A stretch of DNA of 64,000 nt from Candidatus Obscuribacterales bacterium (GTDB lineage: Bacteria; Cyanobacteriota; Vampirovibrionia; Obscuribacterales; Obscuribacteraceae). A model generated the notes under the pieces. That model did no database searches. It was not told where the DNA came from and worked only from the letters and a program-made list of their open reading frames with translations. A program made the position numbers and the translations under genes. The stretch covers positions 1 to 64,000 of the forward strand of contig JAIELX010000002.1 in the NCBI GenBank assembly GCA_019752635.1, written 5' to 3'. Shown one piece after another: positions 18,164 to 26,331 of the stretch. Position 1 is the stretch's first letter. Every line of letters starts with the position of its first letter.

Positions 18164-19762
18164 ATGAACGACAGTCTATTTTTTGCCAACATTCATCATC
18201 TGCTGCCGCACTTCATAGTGATCGTCGGCATCATCGTTGCTGCGCTCTGGAATTTGTTTTCCCCGCGCTCAAAGCATGTCGTGCCTCTTTTCAGTCTTGG
18301 CTGTTTAGTTCTGGCCTTCGTGCAGTACACAGGTCAGTTCAGTACTTCGACTGTCGATTTGTTCGGCAGACTATATTCACTGGATAAGCTTTCGGTTCTT
18401 GTGGGCGCACTGGTTTGCGCTGTGAGTTCCATAGTGGTTCTCATGAGCATGGGATATGAACGGAAGTTCGGTCCGAACAAAGGCGAGTACTACACCACTT
18501 TGTTAACGGCGACGTTGTCAGTGATGTTCCTTGCTGGCACGAATGACTTGATTATGCTCTTCGTGGCTCTTGAAACGCTTACTATATGTTGCGTGTTGCT
18601 CGCTGGTTTTACCAAACATGACATTCGAAGCAACGAAGCGTCTCTGAAATACCTGCTTTCCACAGCTGCGACAACCGCGACCTTCATGTACGGTTTATCG
18701 TTCCTCTATGGACTTACCGGCAGCACCAATTTCATCGAAATTCAGACCAGGCTCTACACTGCGGCGCAATCACCTTCCCTTGTATGCATCGTGTTGCTCG
18801 TTCTTTTGCTGTCGGTTATTGGATTCAAACTTTCGATGGTGCCTTTCCACATGTGGACGCCCGATGTGTATGAAGGCGCACCGACTCCTGTAACAGCGTT
18901 CCTTTCCATCGGTTCGAAGCTCGGTGGTGTTGTGGTTGCGCTGCGATTGTTGGGGTATGTATTCGTAGATATCAACAACAACCATACGCCTTACTTTGAT
19001 TGGGTTCCGATCGTGGGCGTGCTGGCGATGCTTTCCATGATTGGCGGCAACCTTATTGCGCTGAATCAAACTTCAGTAAAACGGATGCTTGCTTATTCCT
19101 CCATCGCTCATGTCGGCTATTTCTTGATCGGTTTGTGCGCTAATACGCCGGACGGAATCGCCTCAATGCTGTTCTACACCATAGTTTATGGATTCATGAA
19201 CCTCGGTGCCTTCACCGCTGCCATCATGATTGAGAACGAACTTGGAACCGACCAGATGGACCAGTGGAGCGGACTTATTCGCAAGCGCCCATGGGTCGTC
19301 ATCGGCATGACAATCTGTCTTCTGAACCTCGCTGGTCTCCCGGTCCCGCCCGCAGGCTTCCTGTCGAAGTTCTTCGTATTCTGGTCAGGCTTACAAATCA
19401 ACCCTGAATATGCGTTGCCACTTGGACCGATTCTGGTTGGTGTCGGCTTGATTACATCCATACCTGCCGTGTTCTATTACACGCGGATAGCTATCAAGAT
19501 GATTGTCAAAGAACCATCGCGTGCTGTCGAAGCTCTTCCGGAGCGCCGCAGAGTGCTGTCGGATTCCCAAGTGGGACCAATGCTCGCTTTGTTCGTAAGT
19601 TTGGTTGGAATATTGGTTTGCAGTACTTATGTCACTCCGTTGATGGACGTTTCAGCACGCGCTGTTGCCTCGCTGGATCGCACCAGCGTTTCAACTTCCA
19701 GTGCCCCTCGGACACGTATCGACGATGTGATTAGCGCACTGCCGGTAAACCTACCCAAGTAA
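18164..19762 (+). CDS. nuoN: NADH-quinone oxidoreductase subunit N
   Basis: This 532-residue polytopic protein of the Mrp-antiporter/complex I proton-channel family would pump protons in respiratory complex I. Family signatures are visible: YYTTLLTATLSVMFLAGTND, the lysine-containing helix VIGFKLSMVPFHMWTPDVYEGAPTP, and the SVKRMLAYSSIAHVGY segment with its conserved Lys. The WTPDVYEGAPTPVTAFLS motif is characteristic of NuoN/NdhB. About 14 membrane helices are present. The rest of the nuo operon is not in this window, so nuoN is split from it. It is followed after one base by the YfhO-like gene. Confidence 0.92.
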   Translation: MNDSLFFANIHHLLPHFIVIVGIIVAALWNLFSPRSKHVVPLFSLGCLVLAFVQYTGQFSTSTVDLFGRLYSLDKLSVLVGALVCAVSSIVVLMSMGYERKFGPNKGEYYTTLLTATLSVMFLAGTNDLIMLFVALETLTICCVLLAGFTKHDIRSNEASLKYLLSTAATTATFMYGLSFLYGLTGSTNFIEIQTRLYTAAQSPSLVCIVLLVLLLSVIGFKLSMVPFHMWTPDVYEGAPTPVTAFLSIGSKLGGVVVALRLLGYVFVDINNNHTPYFDWVPIVGVLAMLSMIGGNLIALNQTSVKRMLAYSSIAHVGYFLIGLCANTPDGIASMLFYTIVYGFMNLGAFTAAIMIENELGTDQMDQWSGLIRKRPWVVIGMTICLLNLAGLPVPPAGFLSKFFVFWSGLQINPEYALPLGPILVGVGLITSIPAVFYYTRIAIKMIVKEPSRAVEALPERRRVLSDSQVGPMLALFVSLVGILVCSTYVTPLMDVSARAVASLDRTSVSTSSAPRTRIDDVISALPVNLPK

Positions 19763-19763
19763 C

Positions 19764-22451
19764 GTGTCCGCGCCGGCGAATGCAGCAGAAGTAATCGACA
19801 ATAAGCCGAGGATTCAGTTCCTCGGCTTTGTCGCTTGTATCAGTGTTTTGCTGGTGTTCTATTACAGTCCTGTGCTGTTCGGCGGCGCCGATTACTTTAT
19901 GTCGGATATATCCTATTTCTTTCAGCCGTTTTGCCACTTTATGGCGCAATGTTTGAAGGCGGGGCGCACTCCGTTTTGGAATCCTTATATGTACTGCGGC
20001 ATGAGTCAGGTCGCGATTCCCTCGCCTGGAATCTTTTATCCGCCGACCTGGTTGATGATCTGGCTGCCTTTTAGTGTTGGGCTTGCGACTTACTTGATGT
20101 TGCACCAGATGCTTGCCGGAATCGGTGCCTGGTTGCTGGTGTGGAGACTGGGCAAGGGCGCGGTCGCCGCTGCTGTTGCCGGGGCCATATGTACTCTTAG
20201 TGGATATATGTTCTCGCTTAGTGCCAATTTTACTTTGATGGCGACTGCGGCATGGCTTCCTCTTTGTGTCTTTCTGGTCACCGGCATTGACGGTAAATAT
20301 AGCTTTCGCAATATTGTCACTGTAGTTCTTGCTGGCTTGTGTTGTGGACTGCTGGTCGGACCGGGGCGACCGGAGGTGGCTGTTCCGTGTCTTTTGCTTT
20401 TGGCGTTATGTGCTGCCTGGCCCCTGGTTGATGCCGTCAAAGCAAAGAAACTAGATCGCGCCGTCGCTTTGTCAGCGGTATTGCGAATGGTGCCTCTTGC
20501 TTGCGCGGTTGGGCTTTCGGCACCGGTCACGATACCAGCGCTGGAGTGGGCGAAGGTTTCCCCTCGTTCTCAGGGACTCGAACTCAAGTGGGTCTTTACC
20601 TGGAGCGCTAACTGGTACGACTTTGTTTCGCTGGTGCTCAATCATCCCGTGGGGGATTTGATGCTTCTGCCGAATCAGTTTCGAAACATGGTCGTGAGCC
20701 GACTGTACTATTTGCCCTTTCTTGGTTCCGATTATGTGGGCCCGGCGGCGGTGACCCTTGCCTGTTTTGGAATGTGCGACAGTCGCTGGAAGCATCGCTG
20801 GCTTTTGCTGGCAATCTTCTTTGGCTTCTGTTTGATGGCGGCCGGCAATTACACACCGTTTGCGCCGACGCTTTTGAAGCTGTCATCCGCGCTCGCGACT
20901 TTGCGCTACCCGGTGAAGTTGCTGATTTTTCCGATCTTTCTTGTGGGGTTGTCTGCCGCTGTTGGCGTACATCTGATAGCGCAGCGGAGACTGCCTCGGA
21001 CCGCACTGCTGACCGCCTGTGCGATCTGGTTTGTGGCGCTTGTTTCCGGGTTGATTATGGTTGCGTCTCCGGGATTGTCCGACATTGTGGCGCCGTCCGA
21101 GTATCCGCGATTGATGCGAGAATCTCAGTCTCTCTTCGGGTGGAGCCTAATTCAGTCGTCAATGCTTGCTCTGATGCTTTGTGGTGCAGTCGCTGCATTT
21201 GACTTCGAAAAAATAGATTTCAAGACTGCCGCTTTCTTCATAGTGGTACTGGTGACAGTGCCGATGTTTTCCGGATCGCTTCAGTTCGATCGACATTGGG
21301 CACCGCCGGCGGAAGTCGTTACAAACGGGGCAAAGACTAGGACGCGTTTTCTGGAGTTCAAGTCTCCGCTTGCTGAGAAACTGCGACCTTTGCTCGTGGA
21401 TGGCAGGCGGTTTCTCACGCTCTATTTCGACCCGCTGGTGGTGCCACCCTGGTACAAGCCTGCACCGAACTGGGCAAACGATGAAAAATTCTATCTGTAC
21501 GCCAGAGAATTGTTGTTGCAAGACAGTCATGTAGCCGAAGCGATGCCGCACACCAATGGTTATGAAGGCGCCGAGACAGTAATCTACAAGGACCTTTTCA
21601 AAGAAGCTTATGCGCCCTGTAGTCAGAATTCCAAGTCATCGCATGTGGTTAGCGATGCACCGATTGCTAGACTCTGCCAGTTTGCCGCTACGGGGATAGT
21701 TGTTACTCAAGCTTTCAACCGACCGAAGAAGGAAGGTGAGCCAGGTCCAAACAATAAGGAGATGGACCGGAAGTACTTTGAAAAAATATCTGAGGACCGA
21801 GCAAGCAATACGCGGATTTATCGCGTGAAGAACGCGCATCCGCGAGTGGTTTTGGTCGACGCGCTGAAGGTGTCTCCTGAAGTGGACGAATGCCGCAATG
21901 CCTTGCTAAATAAAGGATGGGGCGCACGCGGAGCGGCCGGTCCGTATGTTGCGCTGATGACAGAATCTGATGCTGCCTTTGTTAGTGAAAAACTTCGCGC
22001 ACGTTTGCTCGGTTCGTGGTCTGCCGACGGCGCGATGCTGACGTCCAGGAGTGATGCTGCCGGAGATCTGCCACATGTGGTCGGAGATTCGGCCGAATCG
22101 CTGACCAGCCGTCCCGCGCTGCGAAAAAGATATGCCAGGTTAGATAGCGACAAAATCGATGCACTGGAAATTTCCACCAACAGCGATTCGGAAGAGCTAC
22201 TTTTGCTGGCGGATCAGTATTACCCCGGCTGGAAAGCGCGAATTGACGGCAACGAAGTGCCGATCATGCGAGCCAATGTTTTCGCCCGCGCTGTGGTTGT
22301 GCCGCCTGGCAAGCATGCTGTTATCTTCACTTACGAACCTGACAGCGTGCGGTTGGGAATCTGCTGCGCCATTGCGACTCTTGGAGCACTGGTGCTTCTC
22401 TTCGTGCCGCTGTTGCTTTTGCGATCAAAGTCGTCTCCTGTGAGGGACTAA
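19764..22451 (+). CDS. YfhO-family polytopic membrane protein
   Basis: This 895-residue protein starts at a GTG one base after the nuoN stop. It has about 11-13 membrane helices over the first 520 residues, a large soluble segment (about 520-860) with a C-terminal beta-rich domain (LLLADQYYPGWKARIDGNEVPI), and a final membrane helix (LGICCAIATLGALVLLFVPLLLL). The opening ...FFQPFCHFMAQCLKAGRTPFWNPYMYCG and the 'YPGWKA.ID' motif are typical of YfhO-family proteins, which are GT-C-like membrane glycosyltransferases. In Gram-positives YfhO acts on lipoteichoic acid; in a diderm the acceptor is unknown. A hairpin lies in its first codons. Confidence 0.82.
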   Translation: MSAPANAAEVIDNKPRIQFLGFVACISVLLVFYYSPVLFGGADYFMSDISYFFQPFCHFMAQCLKAGRTPFWNPYMYCGMSQVAIPSPGIFYPPTWLMIWLPFSVGLATYLMLHQMLAGIGAWLLVWRLGKGAVAAAVAGAICTLSGYMFSLSANFTLMATAAWLPLCVFLVTGIDGKYSFRNIVTVVLAGLCCGLLVGPGRPEVAVPCLLLLALCAAWPLVDAVKAKKLDRAVALSAVLRMVPLACAVGLSAPVTIPALEWAKVSPRSQGLELKWVFTWSANWYDFVSLVLNHPVGDLMLLPNQFRNMVVSRLYYLPFLGSDYVGPAAVTLACFGMCDSRWKHRWLLLAIFFGFCLMAAGNYTPFAPTLLKLSSALATLRYPVKLLIFPIFLVGLSAAVGVHLIAQRRLPRTALLTACAIWFVALVSGLIMVASPGLSDIVAPSEYPRLMRESQSLFGWSLIQSSMLALMLCGAVAAFDFEKIDFKTAAFFIVVLVTVPMFSGSLQFDRHWAPPAEVVTNGAKTRTRFLEFKSPLAEKLRPLLVDGRRFLTLYFDPLVVPPWYKPAPNWANDEKFYLYARELLLQDSHVAEAMPHTNGYEGAETVIYKDLFKEAYAPCSQNSKSSHVVSDAPIARLCQFAATGIVVTQAFNRPKKEGEPGPNNKEMDRKYFEKISEDRASNTRIYRVKNAHPRVVLVDALKVSPEVDECRNALLNKGWGARGAAGPYVALMTESDAAFVSEKLRARLLGSWSADGAMLTSRSDAAGDLPHVVGDSAESLTSRPALRKRYARLDSDKIDALEISTNSDSEELLLLADQYYPGWKARIDGNEVPIMRANVFARAVVVPPGKHAVIFTYEPDSVRLGICCAIATLGALVLLFVPLLLLRSKSSPVRD
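19803..19828 (+). terminator. Terminator-like hairpin inside the 5' end of the YfhO-like gene
   Basis: AAGCCGAGGA (19803-19812) pairs perfectly with TCCTCGGCTT (19819-19828) around a 6-base loop. The stem lies 41 bases after the nuoN stop but inside the YfhO-like coding region, encoding part of NKPRIQFLGF. The following bases TTGTCGCTTG are only mildly T-rich, so it could end some nuoN transcripts or slow translation. Function is uncertain. Confidence 0.4.
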
Positions 22452-22523
22452 TCGTTGCCTGCGTCACAAGAATTGGACAAACCTTGCCTTAGTCTGACCA
22501 TATCAGCGGGAGGAAGGCGACAG

Positions 22524-23237
22524 ATGATCAAGATGGCAAGAAGCGGGAAAGTGGCGCCTATGGCGCTTGTGTTCGCTGGAACGTTCATGTTTGCTAGCAG
22601 CAGTGTTGAGTGCGGAGGCGCCACCGCAGAAGCCTCTCGGGCTGCAAGCGCTCTAATGGACAGCCAGAATTCAGATCGCCAAGACGTCAATTTGTCCGAA
22701 ACTTCAGCGCAGCCAGAACCTGTCACGCAGACCGAAGTTCCGTCGCCTCCGCCTGCGCGGTCAAACACCAACGAGCCAGAGCAGACAGTGCCAGATCAAA
22801 GAGTTCCAGTTGCGGTCAAGGAACCGCCGCAGAAAGCTTCGACCGTCAAGAAGGCTGCTACCAATCTTACCTGGCATCTTGATTTCAACAAGGCGTTTTC
22901 TATGGCACGGAAGGAAAATAAGCTTTTGCTCCTGATGTTCAGCGCGTCTGACAGATGCGGTTCGAGCAAGTACATAGAGCAGGACATGCTCAGACGTGAG
23001 CGCGTCAAAACTTGGTTGGCCTCGTATTACGTTTGCGCTAAAACCAATCCAGACATCCCCTATGGCAAGGTTCTGCGCCAGCGATACCCTCAGGGGCGTG
23101 GAGTGCCGACCATCATAGTTATCGACGGCAAGGGGCGCGCGCTCGGCGCTTTGTCCGGTTGTAACACCACGTCTGAGAAGTTCATGGCGCAGATTGCGAA
23201 CATCAGCCGCGGGCTGCCGCCTGGTTATGGAAACTAA
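22524..23237 (+). CDS. Exported thioredoxin-fold protein lacking CXXC
   Basis: GGGAGGAAGG lies 6 bases before the ATG at 22524, so the earlier TTG in frame (22455) is rejected. The 237-residue protein has a signal peptide or anchor (VAPMALVFAGTFMFASSSVECGG), possibly a lipoprotein-like cysteine, and a Pro/Ser/Thr-rich linker. A thioredoxin-like domain follows (WHLDFNKAFSMARKENKLLLL...GVPTIIVIDGKGRALG, with the cis-Pro in GVPT). Where thioredoxins have CXXC, this has SDRCGSSKYIE, a single cysteine, as in some thioredoxin_7/DUF255-type proteins. Disulfide exchange of the classical type is therefore unlikely. It follows the YfhO-like gene closely and may share its transcript. Confidence 0.75.
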   Translation: MIKMARSGKVAPMALVFAGTFMFASSSVECGGATAEASRAASALMDSQNSDRQDVNLSETSAQPEPVTQTEVPSPPPARSNTNEPEQTVPDQRVPVAVKEPPQKASTVKKAATNLTWHLDFNKAFSMARKENKLLLLMFSASDRCGSSKYIEQDMLRRERVKTWLASYYVCAKTNPDIPYGKVLRQRYPQGRGVPTIIVIDGKGRALGALSGCNTTSEKFMAQIANISRGLPPGYGN

Positions 23238-23449
23238 GCGGGGCTTGGTCCTAAGAGTCAAGCTACTGAAGACTTCTGCTCCCTGCCCGGTCGCAGGCTT
23301 CGGGAAGGGCCATGCTGGAAGTTCGGTCCAAAGCAAGGTCAGCGCTTGTCCCGGCGCGTTATTGACTAGAAGCTGCAGTGGCACAGGGAAAGTCAAGCGT
23401 CCGTGGTTGTGGAGAGCTAACGCGCGCTGTCGGCTTGACCCGATGTTGG

Positions 23450-23455
23450 TATAAT
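23450..23455 (+). promoter_or_regulatory. Extended -10 promoter of tRNA-Arg
   Basis: TATAAT at 23450-23455 is preceded by TGG (TGn at 23447-23449), an extended -10 element, 12 bases before the first base of the tRNA gene. The hexamer 17 bases upstream (near 23427) is a poor -35. The TTGACC at 23435 is too close (9-base spacer). Confidence 0.65.
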
Positions 23456-23467
23456 TCCACCATATCC

Positions 23468-23540
23468 GCCCTCGTAGTTCAGGGGATAGAACACCTCCGT
23501 CCTAAGGAGGGTGTCGGGCGTTCGAATCGCTCCGAGGGTG
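23468..23540 (+). tRNA. tRNA-Arg (anticodon CCT)
   Basis: A complete cloverleaf can be folded. The acceptor GCCCTCG pairs with CGAGGGT (first pair G-U) and the D stem is GTTC/GAAC. The anticodon stem is CCTCC/GGAGG with loop GTCCTAA, giving anticodon CCT (Arg, AGG codons). The T stem is GGGCG/CGCTC with loop TTCGAAT. CCA is not encoded. Its 3' half is duplicated at 30930, marking it as an integration target. Confidence 0.93.
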
Positions 23541-23548
23541 CTAGTTTT
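23505..23548 (+). repeat. Left attachment-type repeat: tRNA-Arg 3' end
   Basis: This 44-base segment begins in the anticodon loop/stem of tRNA-Arg and runs 8 bases past its 3' end (to CTAGTTTT). It recurs without mismatch at 30930-30973 in the same orientation. A direct repeat of a tRNA 3' end is the usual footprint of site-specific integration by a tyrosine recombinase. Here the intact tRNA is on the left. Confidence 0.8.
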
Positions 23549-24147
23549 CGGGATCGTCAATTTTCTGCCCCTACGCCGCCCCTACATGTGTGAGGCAGCC
23601 GTGGAAAACAAGCGGAAACCTTTGAAACAATGCAGCTGAGTCTGGTGGAACAGTCCTTCGCTACGCATGCGCGCCACTTTGACAGCTAATCCGGCGTCGC
23701 TGTTCGCTCCGGAACTGGTAAGAACGCAATTTTGATGACTAAAGTGCCAATCGTCGAAAGAGAAGGCGCTCATCGAAAGTCTCTCTGGCGATGGTGGGGC
23801 GGACCTCGCCATCCGCTATAATAGCCACTCGAGAAGTCGCAGAGGATCTTGCTTACGGAAGTTCCTTTGGTTCAACATCTTTTCGAAGCAACGACAGATA
23901 AGCGCGGATATGTTTTCTTGTAATCCGGCTCCTGCGAGGATGCTCGAGAAGGTCGGTCAAGAGGGATCGGGGGTCTGAAGGGCGCGAGAATTCTGCTCTC
24001 CACAACAACTGCAAACGCTACATATGGCCTGGACATGGCCGACCGGGCTCGTTAACGAAGTTCGAGCGGAACCACTACCGGTAGCGTCATGCATGAGTGC
24101 ATCCTGGCTCCCATTCGGTTGCGCAAAACGGCAGGAAGCGGGCTCTG
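23541..24147. other. Gene-free left arm of the island
   Basis: About 600 bases follow the tRNA, where an integrase would be expected. No frame is convincing; a 76-codon minus-strand frame at 23582-23812 has no recognisable features. A TATAAT (23817-23822) occurs without a good -35. The position is also where the IS66 tnpC transposase should lie, yet the stretch is too short for it and shows no DDE-type remnant that I can recognise. Confidence 0.45.
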
Positions 24148-24543
24148 CTAGAAACTGATGCCAGCTTGAAGCGACTCTGTAGGTTGGTGCGCCGTGTCAG
24201 GACGCCGATATCGTTGACGCCGCATGCTGCCGAGATCTATTCCGTCGAGGATCATTCGCAGCGTTGACGCGTCAATTTCCAATCCAGCCGAATTGATGCT
24301 CTCCAAATTCGGAAACTGAAATGTGCCTTTCTGCAATACTTTGTAGAACATCGCAAAGCCATCGCGGTCCCAGAATACACATTTTATGCGGTCTCCGCGT
24401 CTGTTTTTGAAGACGAAAAGGTAGCCTGCAAGCGGGTCCAGATGCATTGCAGACCGAATGATTCCGCGCAAAGAATCAAACGACTTGCGCATGTCCGTGT
24501 CCTGCGTGCAAAGAAATATGCGAGTGTTACTGGGTCCGTTCAT
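24148..24543 (-). CDS. tnpB: IS66 accessory protein TnpB
   Basis: This 131-residue protein carries the TnpB_IS66 core: SLRGIIRSAMHLDPLAGYLFVF, then FKNRRGDRIKCVFWDRDGFAMFYKVLQKGTF, matching the family's F-x-N-R-x-x-D-x-x-K-x-x-x-W-D-x-D-G-F pattern, though slightly longer than the usual 115-120 residues. TnpB is required, with TnpA, for IS66 transposition by the large TnpC enzyme. It overlaps the end of the TnpA-like gene by 17 bases. No tnpC follows, so the copy is non-autonomous. Confidence 0.85.
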   Translation of the reverse strand: MNGPSNTRIFLCTQDTDMRKSFDSLRGIIRSAMHLDPLAGYLFVFKNRRGDRIKCVFWDRDGFAMFYKVLQKGTFQFPNLESINSAGLEIDASTLRMILDGIDLGSMRRQRYRRPDTAHQPTESLQAGISF

Positions 24544-25111
24544 GTCCGCACTCTGCTACAACAGTGACAATCTTTCTGAGGTCTGCTACTTCCGCATCTG
24601 AATAGATGAAAATGGAACCTCCAGAGAAATGAATTTGCGCGACTATTCTGCTGGAGCCCGCGACTGTGCCGTTGACTGCAGGAGCAGAGTCCTGAACTCC
24701 TTTTTCTCTTTCTGCCTTTACTTCCACGAAACTGGTGTTGCTTCGTTTTGCAGCTTGCTTACTTTCTTTCAGCATCTGCGTCTTCCAATTTGAAAACTGC
24801 CATTCGAAAATATTTTCTCGGCGGCAAAACTCTGTTTGCGTAAGTCCGCTCTTTTCCCATTTCTTAACGAGCTTGTTACGCTCATACGGCGACAGAACCT
24901 GGATCTTCCTTCGGACTCTTCGCTTTTTGCCAACAGATTTGCGCTCAGGAAAGAGAACTCCTTTCCAGTAGGAAAATGCGTTTTCGGTGAGATTGTTCTG
25001 CCGGCAGTACTCAGCTTGCGTCAACTCGCTGGCCTGCTGCGACTCTATCGTTGCCCGCCAAGAAGCCAGCTTCTCAGGATCTTGTTGATGAGTAATTCGC
25101 TTTCGTGGCAC
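24527..25111 (-). CDS. tnpA: IS66 TnpA-like protein with duplicated helix-turn-helix
   Basis: This 194-residue protein starts at a GTG (25111). The IS66 TnpA helix-turn-helix pattern occurs twice: W-R-x-x-I-E-S...ELTQAEYCRQNNLTENAFSYWK (about 18-50) and KWEKSGLTQTEFCRRENIFEWQFSNWK (about 83-110). Standard TnpA has one such unit in about 90-130 residues, so this is a tandem-domain form. The C-terminal part (AQIHFSGGSIFIYSDAEVADLRKIVTVV) is the usual IS66 TnpA tail. It is coupled to tnpB by a 17-base overlap. Confidence 0.8.
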   Translation of the reverse strand: MPRKRITHQQDPEKLASWRATIESQQASELTQAEYCRQNNLTENAFSYWKGVLFPERKSVGKKRRVRRKIQVLSPYERNKLVKKWEKSGLTQTEFCRRENIFEWQFSNWKTQMLKESKQAAKRSNTSFVEVKAEREKGVQDSAPAVNGTVAGSSRIVAQIHFSGGSIFIYSDAEVADLRKIVTVVAECGHERTQ

Positions 25112-25661
25112 AGCAAGGTTCCAGGTGTAGAATAGAATGTTCTACAATCCTATCAATGATCGCTCTGCGATCAGACAGTGTGGTTTGTGCAACGCTTTCG
25201 TTGCTGGGCGCAGATTTAAGACCTACGAGCAAGATCTCCCCTGCCTTCAAGCTTTTAGACTCGGAGTCTACCTGGACTTTGTTACTGCTTTCTGCGGCAA
25301 TTAAGATTGGCCACTCAGCTTTCAAAGTGTAGGGATTGACTGGCGGCTGCCCCGGCGCAATTTTCACGTCCGCCTCTTTCGGTTTCTTCGGCGGTCCCAG
25401 TCCAACTGGAAAATAGCTTTGCAGAGACTTCATGTCAGAGGGACCTTCCCTTCGGTCGCGAACGTAGCAATCGACGGCAATGGCGGTCATCTTCATGTTT
25501 TGGATTAGGTACCATCTTCTGATTGATGGCTGACCTCCGACCAACGACGGCCAAGACCAAGCCAGAAATCCGAGCACTACTATCATCGCGAACGCCCCAC
25601 AACCAGCTATCGTCGCCAGCAGATTCTTCTTATCTTTTCCTTCCAAACTTCCGCCTGGCAC
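25074..25661 (-). CDS. Membrane-anchored hypothetical protein, pseudopilin-like middle
   Basis: This 195-residue protein has one N-terminal membrane segment (LLATIAGCGAFAMIVVLGFLAW). The following region (MKMTAIAVDCYVRDRREGPSDMKSLQSYFP) resembles the helix and Y-x-x-D...L...Y pattern of type II secretion pseudopilins, but a prepilin cleavage motif is not evident, so the similarity is weak. The start (GTG at 25661) is uncertain. The last 12 codons overlap the IS66 tnpA gene, so the natural C-terminus may have been replaced by the insertion. It lies inside the tRNA-bounded island. Confidence 0.55.
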   Translation of the reverse strand: MPGGSLEGKDKKNLLATIAGCGAFAMIVVLGFLAWSWPSLVGGQPSIRRWYLIQNMKMTAIAVDCYVRDRREGPSDMKSLQSYFPVGLGPPKKPKEADVKIAPGQPPVNPYTLKAEWPILIAAESSNKVQVDSESKSLKAGEILLVGLKSAPSNESVAQTTLSDRRAIIDRIVEHSILHLEPCCATKANYSSTRS

Positions 25662-25828
25662 TGATTGATCTCACACTACATTACCAGAGCGGTCCGTACG
25701 TGCTAACAGCATCCGGCGTGGCAGTACCAACGGATCTGAGCACCGCGCCCGCGGCGAAATACTTTTGCGCATTGGATCACCTCTGAGTGCACTATGATGC
25801 TGTTAGAATGCTTTCTGGAGTTGCCGAG

Positions 25829-26320
25829 ATGTCAAAATTGAGGATCTTTATTATTGCAGCGTCAGCTCTAGGAGCGGCGGCTGTTCTACTGGGAAGTGTC
25901 CTTCTGTCGGACCTGCCGCCAGCACCAAATGTTGACGGCGGGTTAGCGCCCAACGCCTATGACGAAAAGCGTTTAGAAGCAAAGCTGCAAAGGTTTCTAC
26001 TACTTGCACGGCAGCATAAAACAATCACGCGCGTGGGCTTAGAACAAGAGTTAAAGCTCATTATCGGTGACAGTCCGACACCGGAGGATCTTGGGGTTAT
26101 TGCAAACTGGGCGGAACGCGCCGATCCGTGGATGCGTTCAGGCAATACGGTATATGATGAGCTGTTTTATGGGAGCATCGGTAAGTTGGTATCAATGAAG
26201 AGCGACAGCAGGGCCGCGTATGCCCTTTGGAAAATTCGCGAAGGACTTGTATCTCGACACCGCTGGGACGGTCATCTTGCAGAAGTCATAGAGGAAGGCC
26301 AATCGAAACAGCGCCAGTAA
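25829..26320 (+). CDS. Signal-anchored hypothetical protein facing the RHS gene
   Basis: The chosen ATG at 25829 opens directly into a signal anchor (KLRIFIIAASALGAAAVLLGSVLLS); the frame is open from 25787. The 163-residue product is otherwise helical and charged, with no recognised domain (DEKRLEAKLQRFLLLARQHKTI..., RAAYALWKIREGLVSRH). It would face the periplasm. It is convergent with the RHS gene, ending 11 bases from that gene's stop. Being small, periplasmic and next to a toxin-like C-terminus, it is a possible immunity protein, but such genes normally follow the toxin on the same strand, so this is speculative. Confidence 0.6.
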   Translation: MSKLRIFIIAASALGAAAVLLGSVLLSDLPPAPNVDGGLAPNAYDEKRLEAKLQRFLLLARQHKTITRVGLEQELKLIIGDSPTPEDLGVIANWAERADPWMRSGNTVYDELFYGSIGKLVSMKSDSRAAYALWKIREGLVSRHRWDGHLAEVIEEGQSKQRQ

Positions 26321-26331
26321 GGTCACAGGGC

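Larger units (their letters stand above)
24148..25111 (-). mobile_element. IS66-family insertion sequence remnant (tnpA-tnpB only)
   Basis: Only the two accessory genes of an IS66-type element remain; the roughly 1.5-kb tnpC gene that encodes the DDE transposase is absent downstream. Terminal inverted repeats were not identified, so the true ends are unknown. The tnpA start overlaps the 3' end of the neighbouring 195-residue gene by 38 bases, which suggests that the element's right end may lie in that gene. Confidence 0.7.

Noticed and set aside
23435..23440. TTGACC as -35 of the tRNA promoter
   Set aside because: Only 9 bases separate it from TATAAT; an extended -10 explains the promoter better.
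23582..23812. 76-codon minus-strand frame near the tRNA as an integrase remnant
   Set aside because: No R-H-R-Y recombinase motifs or other family signal; composition looks random.
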